44,081 nt of DNA. It comes from a virus. This document shows positions 1 through 7,759 of the stretch, one piece after another (position 1 is the stretch's first letter; each line of letters starts with the position of its first letter). Where the stretch lies: IMG/VR virus record IMGVR_UViG_3300029258_003339, positions 1 through 44,081 of that record, one strand, 5' to 3'. Under the pieces are notes generated by a model. The model had not been told where the DNA came from, did no database searches, and saw nothing but the letters and a program-made list of their open reading frames with translations. The translations under genes and the position numbers were made by a program.

Positions 1-357
1 TATAGAACGACAATAGTTAGTGGCATAAGTGATCCAGGAATATATATAATATATGCCACTTGTTCTGGGTTTACAACTAACACAGAAGAATTAATTGTAA
101 ATCCAGAAAGCATATATGAAGTAACTAAACAAACACAGAACTATAATGTTTCTGTGGAGGATGTTGTTAGGACCGGCGGTCCGACTGCATCACAAATAGT
201 TAGGAATGTTCCCGAGGGGAAAACAGATTATATAATTACAAGAATAAAAGCGAATGATGCTTCAGATTGGTCTAGCCCTACGAGTTCAGGAAATATTTAT
301 GCTTGGTACCATAGTACATCAGATAATTTACCATATAAAATGGGGAGTGAATTTTAA
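1..357 (+). CDS. C-terminal part of a phage structural protein (5' end outside window)
   Basis: The frame is open from the first base to a TAA at 355-357, so this is the last 118 residues of a longer protein. An ATG-like start at 154 is not needed, because the frame reads through it from upstream. The sequence is rich in Thr, Ser, Asn and Tyr with alternating hydrophobic residues, as in beta-sandwich virion proteins. The end (residues with DWSSPTSS and AWYHSTSD) resembles fibronectin- or Ig-like fibre domains. No family could be named. Its stop codon overlaps the ATG of the homing endonuclease gene that follows. Its place upstream of the connector genes fits a head decoration, neck or fibre protein, which is an inference from position only. 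Confidence 0.7.
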   Translation, partial: YRTTIVSGISDPGIYIIYATCSGFTTNTEELIVNPESIYEVTKQTQNYNVSVEDVVRTGGPTASQIVRNVPEGKTDYIITRIKANDASDWSSPTSSGNIYAWYHSTSDNLPYKMGSEF

Positions 358-1172
358 TGAAAATATTTGGAATAATATATAAAGTGACAAATATAGTTAA
401 TGGGAAAATTTATATAGGACAAACTATACAGACTTTAAAATATAGAAGAAACGCCCATTTAATTGATAAGCGTAATTGTTATTTTCATAATGCTTTAAGT
501 AAATATGGTAAAAAGAATTTTGAATGGGTTATTTTAGAGCATTGTAGTTCTAAGGAAGAACTTGATGAGATGGAGTTTCATTATATTAAACAATATAAAA
601 GTAATTTTAAACAATATGGTTATAATATGACTTTAGGTGGTGAAGGTACATTAGGTATAAAAAGATCTAAAGAATATAGATTGAAGCAATCAATAGCGCA
701 ATCTGGCAAAACAGTGCCTATTGAAGTACGTAAGAAAATTTCTAGATCTATGATGGGCTCAAAGAATCATTTTTATGGTAAAAAACATTCTTTGGAGACT
801 AGACAATTAATATCAATTAAAAATAAAGGTAAGGCACATCCACAGACTGAAGAAGTTAAGAAAAAGATTTCTCAAGCCAAGAAAGGTATTAGTAGATCAC
901 CAGAAACTATACGTAAAATGTCTGAAAATACTCTTGGTGATAAGCACTGGAGGGCTGGTATGTTTGTTATAACGACTCCGAAAAATGAAGAATTTGTGAT
1001 AAAAGGGTTAAATCATTTTTGTAGATTATATAATAAAGACATTTTACATAGTTCTAATCTTATAAATGTAGCCAACGGGAAACGAAGACAACATAAAGGT
1101 TATAAGTGTAGATATTATAATAGAGAATTAGATTATAATTTACATTATTGGGAGTGTAATTGTGAATATTAA
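357..1172 (+). CDS. GIY-YIG homing endonuclease, free-standing, with NUMOD-type repeats
   Basis: This 271-aa protein begins with a GIY-YIG nuclease domain (about residues 4-95): GIIYKVTN, then KIYIGQT, an Arg-rich helix start (LKYRR) and the segment EMEFHYIKQY holding the catalytic Glu, followed by GYNMTLGGEG. The middle (about 100-195) has several NUMOD3-like DNA-binding helices of the form S.E.R.K.S....G. The C-terminal 60 residues have a second DNA-binding module ending QHKGYKCRYY. Such enzymes cut intronless or vacant alleles and spread their own gene. The ATG overlaps the stop of the preceding gene by one base, and its tail overlaps the next start by 11 nt. It is closely related to the gene at 3846-4472. 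It is not inside an intron, because the flanking genes look complete. Confidence 0.92.
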   Translation: MKIFGIIYKVTNIVNGKIYIGQTIQTLKYRRNAHLIDKRNCYFHNALSKYGKKNFEWVILEHCSSKEELDEMEFHYIKQYKSNFKQYGYNMTLGGEGTLGIKRSKEYRLKQSIAQSGKTVPIEVRKKISRSMMGSKNHFYGKKHSLETRQLISIKNKGKAHPQTEEVKKKISQAKKGISRSPETIRKMSENTLGDKHWRAGMFVITTPKNEEFVIKGLNHFCRLYNKDILHSSNLINVANGKRRQHKGYKCRYYNRELDYNLHYWECNCEY

Positions 1173-1605
1173 GTTTTTATCATCTGCTGGTTATGATTTA
1201 TTTTGTGAACCTACTACAGGATCTGGTATTATAAGTGGTGGGTATGTGGATATAGAGCCGGGATTTCAAATGATAAGTTTGCCAGTGACTAACGGATATT
1301 GGGATACCACAACTAGTGGTCACATACATGAGACAAGTATAAAAGCAACAGTTTATAATTATATTGTTCAACAAGTAGAACATGTTTATGGTGTGCCGGG
1401 GAAGAATATGATAGAAGTTTTTAACACATTGATAGGTGGTAATAGTAATTATTGGAATTTTGCTGTTGGTTTTACCGATCCAGGTTCACCACATAATTTC
1501 CAATTATCATATTATGATTCTGAAGCCGATGATTATGAATATACAGGATTTTTTATAAAATCTATACATCCTACAAGTTTTAAGATACAATGGGGTGAAA
1601 TTTAA
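1162..1605 (+). CDS. Hypothetical virion structural protein, 147 aa
   Basis: The gene starts at a GTG inside the end of the upstream endonuclease gene, with a GGGAGTG Shine-Dalgarno-like site just before it, and ends with a TAA whose last A is the first base of the next ATG. The protein is predicted mostly beta-structured and ends in an aromatic-rich stretch (GFFIKSIHPTSFKIQWGEI). No signal peptide or membrane segment is seen. I do not recognise a named family. Tight coupling to the PKD-domain gene downstream suggests both belong to the same surface structure (fibre, collar or capsid decoration). The function is inferred only from context. Confidence 0.75.
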   Translation: MNIKFLSSAGYDLFCEPTTGSGIISGGYVDIEPGFQMISLPVTNGYWDTTTSGHIHETSIKATVYNYIVQQVEHVYGVPGKNMIEVFNTLIGGNSNYWNFAVGFTDPGSPHNFQLSYYDSEADDYEYTGFFIKSIHPTSFKIQWGEI

Positions 1606-3845
1606 TGGCTGTTAACATAACATTTACAGGTGATATTTATAATACCGTAGGAATTAAATTTTCTGGAAGTGAAGTAAGTTACCAAGCTTATTTTAAACAA
1701 GAAAATGTTAGTAGTTCTTCGTCAACTTGGAGTAATTATAGAACTTCAATATTAGGACAATATAATTTTAATTTAGCTGATGGAGATTTACTTGGTACAG
1801 AAGGAAATGCTGGAAGTGGTGATAAAGTTGTAATTGTATTTTGGAGAACAGGAAGTGATAGGAATGCTGATTGTTTAACGTTGACAGAATGGTCAGCTTT
1901 TGAAGTTATTTTAGGAACTGGGCCTGGTATGTCAAGTTCAGCTTTGTATGTAAATGATGTTCAGATAAAAACAAATATAGCACCAGATTTACATTGGACA
2001 TTTCCAGTTCAAGGAGCACCACATTATGTAAATACGCCTTATGGTGCAAATAATACAAGCGAAGATGAGCATTCATGGGATTGGTCAGGAACTACAATGT
2101 ACCATTGGTACTCAAAATATAGTCAGACAATTAATTATGTAAATAGAATTAATAATAGTGTATATGATTGGGATGACAGCACTACTACTACAGGAATTCA
2201 AGATTATGATGGAAGCCATCAATGGTCAAGTCCTGGGATATATGATGTTGAATTGGTGGTTGAGGATGAATGTGGATTGACAGCAACTGGAACTGAGCAG
2301 ATACAAATTTATTGGCATCCACCAGGTTGTGGTATAACAATGTATCCATCAGATCCAGATCCTAATGATGTTATATATTTTAAATATACAGGAACTGATA
2401 CTGATAGCACAATAGATTATATAGAATGGATAATAAACGATGGTGCTACAACAACCACAACAAGCGGTGCAAGTGGTGATAATATTTATCATACCGAGGG
2501 GTTAGGTACATCTTGGTGTGGGACATCAGCTTCCGGAGGCGCATTTACTAATTCTGGTAGTCATTTAGTAGAAATTATATTACATTGGAATGATGGTTTT
2601 GATGACCAGACAACAGATTGTAATGACACTTTTACACAAGGATTATTTACAGGACCAACGGTTTCTTTTTCACAAGATCCATTTCCTGCTCCAGTTGGTA
2701 GCGGTATAAAGTTTACTAATACTTCTATTAATACCGATAGGGTAGGATTAGGATTGCCAGATTGTAAAGAATATACATGGACATTTACGGATGGTGGAGT
2801 TCCGACGGTTTATTCGGATAAACCTTATAGCTATGAGTTAGAAGTTGTTCCAACATCTACTGATTGTCAAGTGGAATTATGTGCACAGTGGAGTGATGGT
2901 TTTACCACACAAGAAACATGTGAATCAGCTGGAGTTCCATTTTTGCCTTACGTAACTATTACACCAGAGGATTGTTATTATAATTTGAATGTTGTAGGAA
3001 CTTCAAACGATGGAACTGTAAGTGGTTATAGTTGGACGATAGCATCAGGTACGAGTGAAACAGGGCCTTGGACAGAAATTTGGACAACGCCAACTGGAAT
3101 TGAACAAAATGATAAAAAAGTTTGTTTTACAAGCACAGGGTGGTATAAAGCAACAGGGTATGTTTACGGTGGCGGAACATTAAGTGATGATGAAACTATA
3201 TTCATCACAGAAGTTTGTCCAGCTACTATTAGCGGTGCAGTTGATATTATTTGGAACGGAACTGGTATATTAGATACAGGAGGAGATTGGACACATTCTG
3301 GTTATGGCACGGAAACAACAGCGTCTAAGCATGCTGGTACTAATGGTTTGGATATGACTGGAATGACGAAAAGTGATATAACATATTTTACAGCTTCATC
3401 AAATTTAGATGTTAGTGATTATGATATGTTGACTTTTTGGATTAATATAAGGGATATACAGTCTAATAAAAATATTCAGGTTTCATTATATGAAGCCGGC
3501 GGAGATTGGCACAGCCTTTATTTAAGTAATTATATCAATCTTTATGATAATCACGAAGTGTGGAGAAAAGTTTATATACCATTAAGTGATTTCGGCATAA
3601 GTTCTAATATTATAAATGAATTAAGATTTGTACCAACTGGGAATATTGATATATGGCTCGATGATATACATGTTAGTATGGGAACTATTATATCTGTGGC
3701 TGTCTGTGAACCAAGTATGTATGGAACCGAGTGGGGTAAATTAGATAGAACTGGAAAAGAAATTAAACCAACCATGAGGGCAAATGTGGATGTAGTGCCA
3801 AGTGCGCGGGTAATAAACACTTATCCATTACCGAGGAATTTATAA
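1605..3845 (+). CDS. Large surface protein with PKD/Ig-like domains and a C-terminal jelly-roll-like domain
   Basis: This 746-aa protein has several repeated beta-sandwich domains. One is PKD-like at about residues 185-235 (WSSPGIYDVELVVEDECG). Divergent copies follow at about 250-345, 350-440 and 450-540, each with a turn like HWNDGFDDQT or QWSDGFTTQE and paired cysteines. From about 545 to 700 there is a segment like a carbohydrate-binding jelly roll (LDVSDYDMLTFWINIRD, then VYIPLSDFG and DIWLDDIHVS). PKD and jelly-roll domains are typical of glycan- or cell-surface-binding appendages. The gene sits before the connector genes, where capsid decoration or neck fibres are often encoded. It is bracketed by two homing endonuclease genes. 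The binding target cannot be read from the sequence. Confidence 0.8.
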   Translation: MAVNITFTGDIYNTVGIKFSGSEVSYQAYFKQENVSSSSSTWSNYRTSILGQYNFNLADGDLLGTEGNAGSGDKVVIVFWRTGSDRNADCLTLTEWSAFEVILGTGPGMSSSALYVNDVQIKTNIAPDLHWTFPVQGAPHYVNTPYGANNTSEDEHSWDWSGTTMYHWYSKYSQTINYVNRINNSVYDWDDSTTTTGIQDYDGSHQWSSPGIYDVELVVEDECGLTATGTEQIQIYWHPPGCGITMYPSDPDPNDVIYFKYTGTDTDSTIDYIEWIINDGATTTTTSGASGDNIYHTEGLGTSWCGTSASGGAFTNSGSHLVEIILHWNDGFDDQTTDCNDTFTQGLFTGPTVSFSQDPFPAPVGSGIKFTNTSINTDRVGLGLPDCKEYTWTFTDGGVPTVYSDKPYSYELEVVPTSTDCQVELCAQWSDGFTTQETCESAGVPFLPYVTITPEDCYYNLNVVGTSNDGTVSGYSWTIASGTSETGPWTEIWTTPTGIEQNDKKVCFTSTGWYKATGYVYGGGTLSDDETIFITEVCPATISGAVDIIWNGTGILDTGGDWTHSGYGTETTASKHAGTNGLDMTGMTKSDITYFTASSNLDVSDYDMLTFWINIRDIQSNKNIQVSLYEAGGDWHSLYLSNYINLYDNHEVWRKVYIPLSDFGISSNIINELRFVPTGNIDIWLDDIHVSMGTIISVAVCEPSMYGTEWGKLDRTGKEIKPTMRANVDVVPSARVINTYPLPRNL

Positions 3846-4472
3846 ATGATTATATATAAAGTAACAAATAAAGTCAATGGAAAAATTTATATAGGACAAA
3901 CAGTTTCTAATTTAAAACATAGAATTAGCCAGCATTTTTGTGCAAAAAAATCTTATTTTCATAATGCTTTACATAAGTATGGTCGTGAGAATTTTGAATG
4001 GAAAATTATAGAATATTGTGAATCAAAAGAAGAGATGAATGAAATGGAATTTCATTATATTAAACAATATAATAGTGTAGAAGATGGTTACAACCTTACT
4101 TATGGTGGTGAAGGTAATTATGGTCATAAATTTAACAAAGCATTTTGTAAAAAACAATCTGATTTAAAGAAGGCTTTATATAAAAGTGGTTGGAAACACC
4201 CTATGTTAGGTAGAAATCATACTAAAGAATCTATAAAGAAAATGTCAAAAGCAGTTTCAGGTAAAAGACACAACAGATATGGTGTTGTGGGTCCTGAAAA
4301 TCCAGCATCTAAAGAATTTATTATAACAGATCCTTTAGGTCGAGAATTTAAAATAAAAGGGTTGAAATATTTTTGTGAAAATAATAATTTACAATTTACA
4401 GTTATGTCTATGTGTGCAAGAGGATTAAGACCTCAACACAAAGGATATAAATGTAAATATTTGGAGGAATAA
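3846..4472 (+). CDS. GIY-YIG homing endonuclease, second copy
   Basis: This 208-aa protein is a shorter relative of the 357-1172 product. The N-terminal nuclease domain has IIYKVTN, KIYIGQT, LKHRI and EMEFHYIKQY, nearly matching the first copy, then a similar GYNLTYGGEG. It has fewer NUMOD3-like repeats (about residues 95-145) and the same type of C-terminal module (FKIKGLKYFC, QHKGYKCKY). The ATG follows directly on the TAA of the PKD-domain gene, and the next gene begins one base after its stop, so it is inserted exactly at a gene boundary. Divergence in the middle, with conserved ends, suggests duplication followed by change of target specificity. Confidence 0.92.
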   Translation: MIIYKVTNKVNGKIYIGQTVSNLKHRISQHFCAKKSYFHNALHKYGRENFEWKIIEYCESKEEMNEMEFHYIKQYNSVEDGYNLTYGGEGNYGHKFNKAFCKKQSDLKKALYKSGWKHPMLGRNHTKESIKKMSKAVSGKRHNRYGVVGPENPASKEFIITDPLGREFKIKGLKYFCENNNLQFTVMSMCARGLRPQHKGYKCKYLEE

Positions 4473-4473
4473 T

Positions 4474-5430
4474 ATGTTGAACATCACATTTACAGTTGCT
4501 GATTTATCAGCAGTGATGCAAATTTATGACAGGATAGAAATAAGGAGATATACTGGTACAGGTATACCATCAGCCCCGGTGGATTTTACAGAAGGATACA
4601 CGACTATAAGTGGTACTGATGTAATAAGTAGTCGTAATAATGTTTCAGATGTTGAATTAGTGTCTCCATATACACAATATTATTTTACTGATCCAGATGG
4701 AGATGCAAATGATTGGTATATATCTAGGTATTATGATGATGATACAGGCAGTGTTAGTGGTTGGGCAGATCCTATTTTAGGTGAACCTCATGATATTTAT
4801 TATAATCCGCTTTTCCGAAGAGAAATAGAATTTGGCACTGCAGATCAGCTTGTTATAGATAGAATAAGATTATTAATAGGTGATCCTGTTGGTTTAAGAA
4901 GAGAATATGGCGAAGAAGCTGCTTCATCTATTCATCCTGATAATAGAACATATGAAATGGATGAAAAAGGATGGCCGGCAAGTGTAAATATGGGAGGTAT
5001 ACAGTATAATGATGCAACTGATCCTTCTGTAAATGGTTATAAATTTTTAAGGTTTCAAAATGCTGATATATCTATTACAACCTGGTCAGGATGCACGGAG
5101 TATGGAGTTGATTTGTGGTATTACACATTTAGACACAGTGATAGAGAAATTATGTATGCTTATGATAATTGTCCACCCCCACCCCCGCTGACAACGGATA
5201 CCGCTACTCCGGAAGCATACATGTTGAAGACAGCTTATGAATTATTATATTCAGAATTTTGGGAGGATACTGGAGAGGATGGAGCGGTTATTAGGGATGA
5301 GGGAACGCTTTATGATCCATCCCCCGGCCTTGATAATAGAAGACAGTTGTTAAAAGCTTTAAAGGATAGATTAGATGAAGTGGTGCAGACATTAACTTTA
5401 ACTGGGATAGAAGGTGTGTTAATAGACTAA
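4474..5430 (+). CDS. Putative head-tail connector (adaptor-like) protein with N-terminal beta domain
   Basis: This 318-aa protein has two parts. Residues 1-105 form a beta-rich domain (YDRIEIRRYTG, YYFTDPDGDANDWYISRYY) resembling fibronectin-like repeats. From about residue 120 the character changes: DQLVIDRIRLLIGDPVGL, a Pro-rich loop (CPPPPPL), then a helical end (TPEAYMLKTAYELLYSEF, RRQLLKALKDRLDEVVQTL). The RIRxLIGD segment and helical bundle are typical of adaptor proteins that bind the portal ring. Position before a zinc-containing protein, another small protein, a terminator-like protein and the tail tube fits the usual neck gene order. The assignment rests on order and fold character, not a certain family match. 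Confidence 0.6.
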   Translation: MLNITFTVADLSAVMQIYDRIEIRRYTGTGIPSAPVDFTEGYTTISGTDVISSRNNVSDVELVSPYTQYYFTDPDGDANDWYISRYYDDDTGSVSGWADPILGEPHDIYYNPLFRREIEFGTADQLVIDRIRLLIGDPVGLRREYGEEAASSIHPDNRTYEMDEKGWPASVNMGGIQYNDATDPSVNGYKFLRFQNADISITTWSGCTEYGVDLWYYTFRHSDREIMYAYDNCPPPPPLTTDTATPEAYMLKTAYELLYSEFWEDTGEDGAVIRDEGTLYDPSPGLDNRRQLLKALKDRLDEVVQTLTLTGIEGVLID

Positions 5431-5448
5431 ATAGGAGTCTCTAATTAA

Positions 5449-6078
5449 ATGAGAAACAGAATCAGCCCAAAAACTAAACATAAACATCGAAAAGCCATTA
5501 GAGATGTTATTAAAGGTCTCAGTAGAAAAGTTTTAATTTATAAACAATCTAAGAAACTTGAGTGTCCTAATTGTTATTATGATAAATTAACAAATCGATC
5601 TACTGGTAAATGTAAATGGACATTACAGGAAGCTATAGATAAACAAGCTGTTTATGCTGCAGCTAATCCTGATACAAATGCTGATTGTATAACGAGACCT
5701 CCTACAAACATCAGATATAAATGGTTTAAATATGGAAGATGTCCTATATGTAATGGTAAAGGATATCTTGAGGTTAAGAGAAGAACTTGGGCTGACTGTT
5801 TGGTTACTTGGGACCCATCTGCGAGGGGTGCTGCTAATGAAATGGTCTATACGCCGGCCGGAACTGAAGGTTCAACTATTGTACAATTAAAAACAGATCC
5901 TAAATATTATGATACATTTAAGAATGCTGATTATATAGTGGTAGATGGTATAAATTGTAAGATTTCAAGACCTCCGATATTAAGAGGCTTGGGTGTACAA
6001 GCTGTTCTGATAATAATAGCATTTACTACAGATAAACCCAAGGTTGATAGTGGAGAAATTATTAAGGATTATACGTAA
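5449..6078 (+). CDS. Putative head-closure/neck protein with a four-cysteine zinc-binding site
   Basis: This 209-aa protein starts at an ATG about 11 nt after an AGGAG site. It has a basic N-terminus, then CPNC at about residues 39-42 and CPICNGKG at about 97-104; the second is like a DnaJ zinc-finger half-site. The four cysteines probably form one zinc knuckle. The C-terminal half is a small beta domain (DYIVVDGINCKISRPPIL, QAVLIIIAFTTD) like the barrel of head-completion (stopper) proteins. Its place right after the adaptor-like gene supports a role in closing the head or joining it to the tail. This is an inference; the cysteine pattern is directly seen. Confidence 0.55.
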   Translation: MRNRISPKTKHKHRKAIRDVIKGLSRKVLIYKQSKKLECPNCYYDKLTNRSTGKCKWTLQEAIDKQAVYAAANPDTNADCITRPPTNIRYKWFKYGRCPICNGKGYLEVKRRTWADCLVTWDPSARGAANEMVYTPAGTEGSTIVQLKTDPKYYDTFKNADYIVVDGINCKISRPPILRGLGVQAVLIIIAFTTDKPKVDSGEIIKDYT

Positions 6079-6079
6079 A

Positions 6080-6700
6080 ATGAAAAAAGCAGTAAACAAA
6101 GTTAAAAGCGGTGTAAAAAACGAAATACTTTCGAAACTATCTGAAGTTAAGGAAGAAGTGATAAGAATTTTAATGGAGACTTATGATGTTATGTTGGTTG
6201 TGACAGACAGGAAAAGTAAAACTAACCCGCAAGATCCTAAATACAGAGATGAGTTTGAAAAAAGATTATGGGATTTTGAGTATATAAATGATAAAGGGGA
6301 TAAAGTAGGGTTTAAATTACCAGATATGGAGACTTTTGATTTTAGCGGAAATGTTATGCATGTTATAGAACAGATTTTAGAAGGAACGGCAGGTATATAT
6401 GTTGAGGTAAATGCTGAAGATTATGAAGCAATGTTTGGTAAAAGGATAATATCCAGGGAACCTTTAGACACAAGTGTTCCAAAAAAAGAATTAATTTATT
6501 TAATGCGATATAATAATGTGGTTAGAGCAGCTGAAAAAAGAGTTTTTGGCAGAAATAATTATTTGGTTAGATATCCATTTTCCAACACGCCCCCAATACC
6601 TTTACTAGATGCAGCGGATCAATTTGTAAAGGGTAATATGGATAGATGGATGGATGAAGCTGTTGATAATGCCGTGAAAAAGGCTAAAAGAGGTATGTAA
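6080..6700 (+). CDS. Putative neck/tail-completion protein, 206 aa
   Basis: The ATG at 6080 follows the previous stop by one base and has AAGGA 11 nt upstream; it is preferred over a TTG at 6044 that lies inside the previous gene and has no better site. The protein opens with a basic amphipathic helix (MKKAVNKVKSGVKNEILSKL), then a mixed alpha/beta part with a region naming several acidic loops, and ends in a charged helix (WMDEAVDNAVKKAKRGM). No family recognised with certainty. In many siphoviruses the gene between stopper and terminator encodes an HK97 gp10-like neck protein, and length and helical content fit that. The role is inferred from order. Confidence 0.55.
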   Translation: MKKAVNKVKSGVKNEILSKLSEVKEEVIRILMETYDVMLVVTDRKSKTNPQDPKYRDEFEKRLWDFEYINDKGDKVGFKLPDMETFDFSGNVMHVIEQILEGTAGIYVEVNAEDYEAMFGKRIISREPLDTSVPKKELIYLMRYNNVVRAAEKRVFGRNNYLVRYPFSNTPPIPLLDAADQFVKGNMDRWMDEAVDNAVKKAKRGM

Positions 6701-6702
6701 AT

Positions 6703-7602
6703 ATGACTTATGAAATGAAGAATATTAGGAAAGAGGATACATCTTTATATTATTATTTAAAACATGTGGTTTTAGAAGAAGCTTCATGTGATGAAGATAA
6801 TGTTTATGTTTATGAAGCTTTAACAGCTATGGCTCCATCTCCCACTGAGCGCGGGAGGGGTTGGGTGTATATAGATACTTGTTCAGGAACTACTACAATT
6901 TGTAATGTAGATGCTAATGGTAATCAATTAACATCTTATCCTGTGGCAAGTGGAATTAAGGAACAATCTAATAGAATTAAAGTCTATGATTCAAATTTAA
7001 ATGTTATAAATGAAAATGAATATTTAATAGATTATATAGATGGAAGAGTCGTTACTTCTGGGACAGTTAGTCCTGCATATATCGATTATTATTGGTATTA
7101 TATAAGTTTAGTTGATGAATGGGCGGCTATTTCAGCAGCCGATCCGCCGGTTGTGGTTATAGATTTAATGGGTACAGATAAAACAGGATACCAATTAGGA
7201 CCAGGAAGACGTGTTGTGAGGAAAGTAGATATTCATATATTTGCATCAGATCCAGCAGAACGAAATGATGTTGTTGATACAATATATGATGGGTTGTATT
7301 TAAAATGTGCACCACTTTATGATTTTCCAAATGGAACAATGTTAGAATATGATGGTACATGGTATGGAAGAAAGAGTAATATGAATAAACTAACCACGTT
7401 GTTTGATAACAGTACGTTAGATTATTTAGGTACTAATATTAATGCTACTATTGGTGGGATTGTACAATTTGAAAATGTGACTTCAAGACATATTAATTTA
7501 CCATTAATTATGACAAGAAGTCAAGATGAAGTGTTATTAAGCGACCTTAATGCATATAGGTCAAAAATAAGTTTTGATTTGGTATATTATACATATATTT
7601 AA
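6703..7602 (+). CDS. Putative tail terminator/tail completion protein
   Basis: This 299-aa protein has a C-terminal half beginning VVVIDLMGTDKTGYQLGPG, followed by VRKVDIHIFASDPAERNDVV and DTIYDGL. That combination, a beta strand followed by a helix with an ER(D/N)D turn, is characteristic of tail terminator proteins that cap the tail tube next to the head. The N-terminal 140 residues (EALTAMAPSPTERGRG, NVINENEYLIDYIDGRV) are a beta domain extra to the usual short terminator proteins. It is the last gene before the leader of the tail tube gene, matching the canonical order terminator then tube. No terminator hairpin of note follows it. Confidence 0.6.
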   Translation: MTYEMKNIRKEDTSLYYYLKHVVLEEASCDEDNVYVYEALTAMAPSPTERGRGWVYIDTCSGTTTICNVDANGNQLTSYPVASGIKEQSNRIKVYDSNLNVINENEYLIDYIDGRVVTSGTVSPAYIDYYWYYISLVDEWAAISAADPPVVVIDLMGTDKTGYQLGPGRRVVRKVDIHIFASDPAERNDVVDTIYDGLYLKCAPLYDFPNGTMLEYDGTWYGRKSNMNKLTTLFDNSTLDYLGTNINATIGGIVQFENVTSRHINLPLIMTRSQDEVLLSDLNAYRSKISFDLVYYTYI

Positions 7603-7759
7603 CTAACCTCTGTAATAATAGAGATTATAAATTTTTGAAAAAGGTGAAGGTTTGCTGCGTCAGACCTGCCTCAGTTTGATGGTAGCAACAAGGACGATTT
7701 AAAATTTACCGACCTGATAAATTTTTTATTAAAACGGATAATGGGAGGATTAAAAAATT
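7603..7759 (+). promoter_or_regulatory. Leader region of the tail tube gene, with two hairpins
   Basis: This 157-nt gap is the longest in the window. It contains a 7-bp hairpin (AGGTTTG at 7648-7654, CAGACCT at 7661-7667, one wobble pair) and an AT-rich perfect inverted repeat (AAAATTTA at 7701-7708, TAAATTTT at 7718-7725) followed by a T run. A poor sigma70-like pair, TTGATG at 7676-7681 and TTAAAA at 7699-7704 with 17-nt spacing, is present but weak. A strong GGGAGGA ribosome site lies at 7742-7748. The length, local rise in GC and the strong terminator after the gene suggest an independent promoter or RNA-stabilising leader for a highly expressed gene. Confidence 0.35.

Noticed and set aside
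357-1172. Endonuclease gene as part of a group I intron or as an insertion splitting one gene
   Set aside because: The genes on both sides have their own starts and stops at the junctions and there is no intron-like non-coding sequence.
6044-6079. TTG start at 6044 for the neck protein gene
   Set aside because: It is inside the preceding gene; the ATG at 6080 right after the stop has an AAGGA site.
7676-7704. Sigma70 promoter before the tail tube gene
   Set aside because: Only partial matches (TTGATG, TTAAAA); kept only as a weak possibility within the leader feature.
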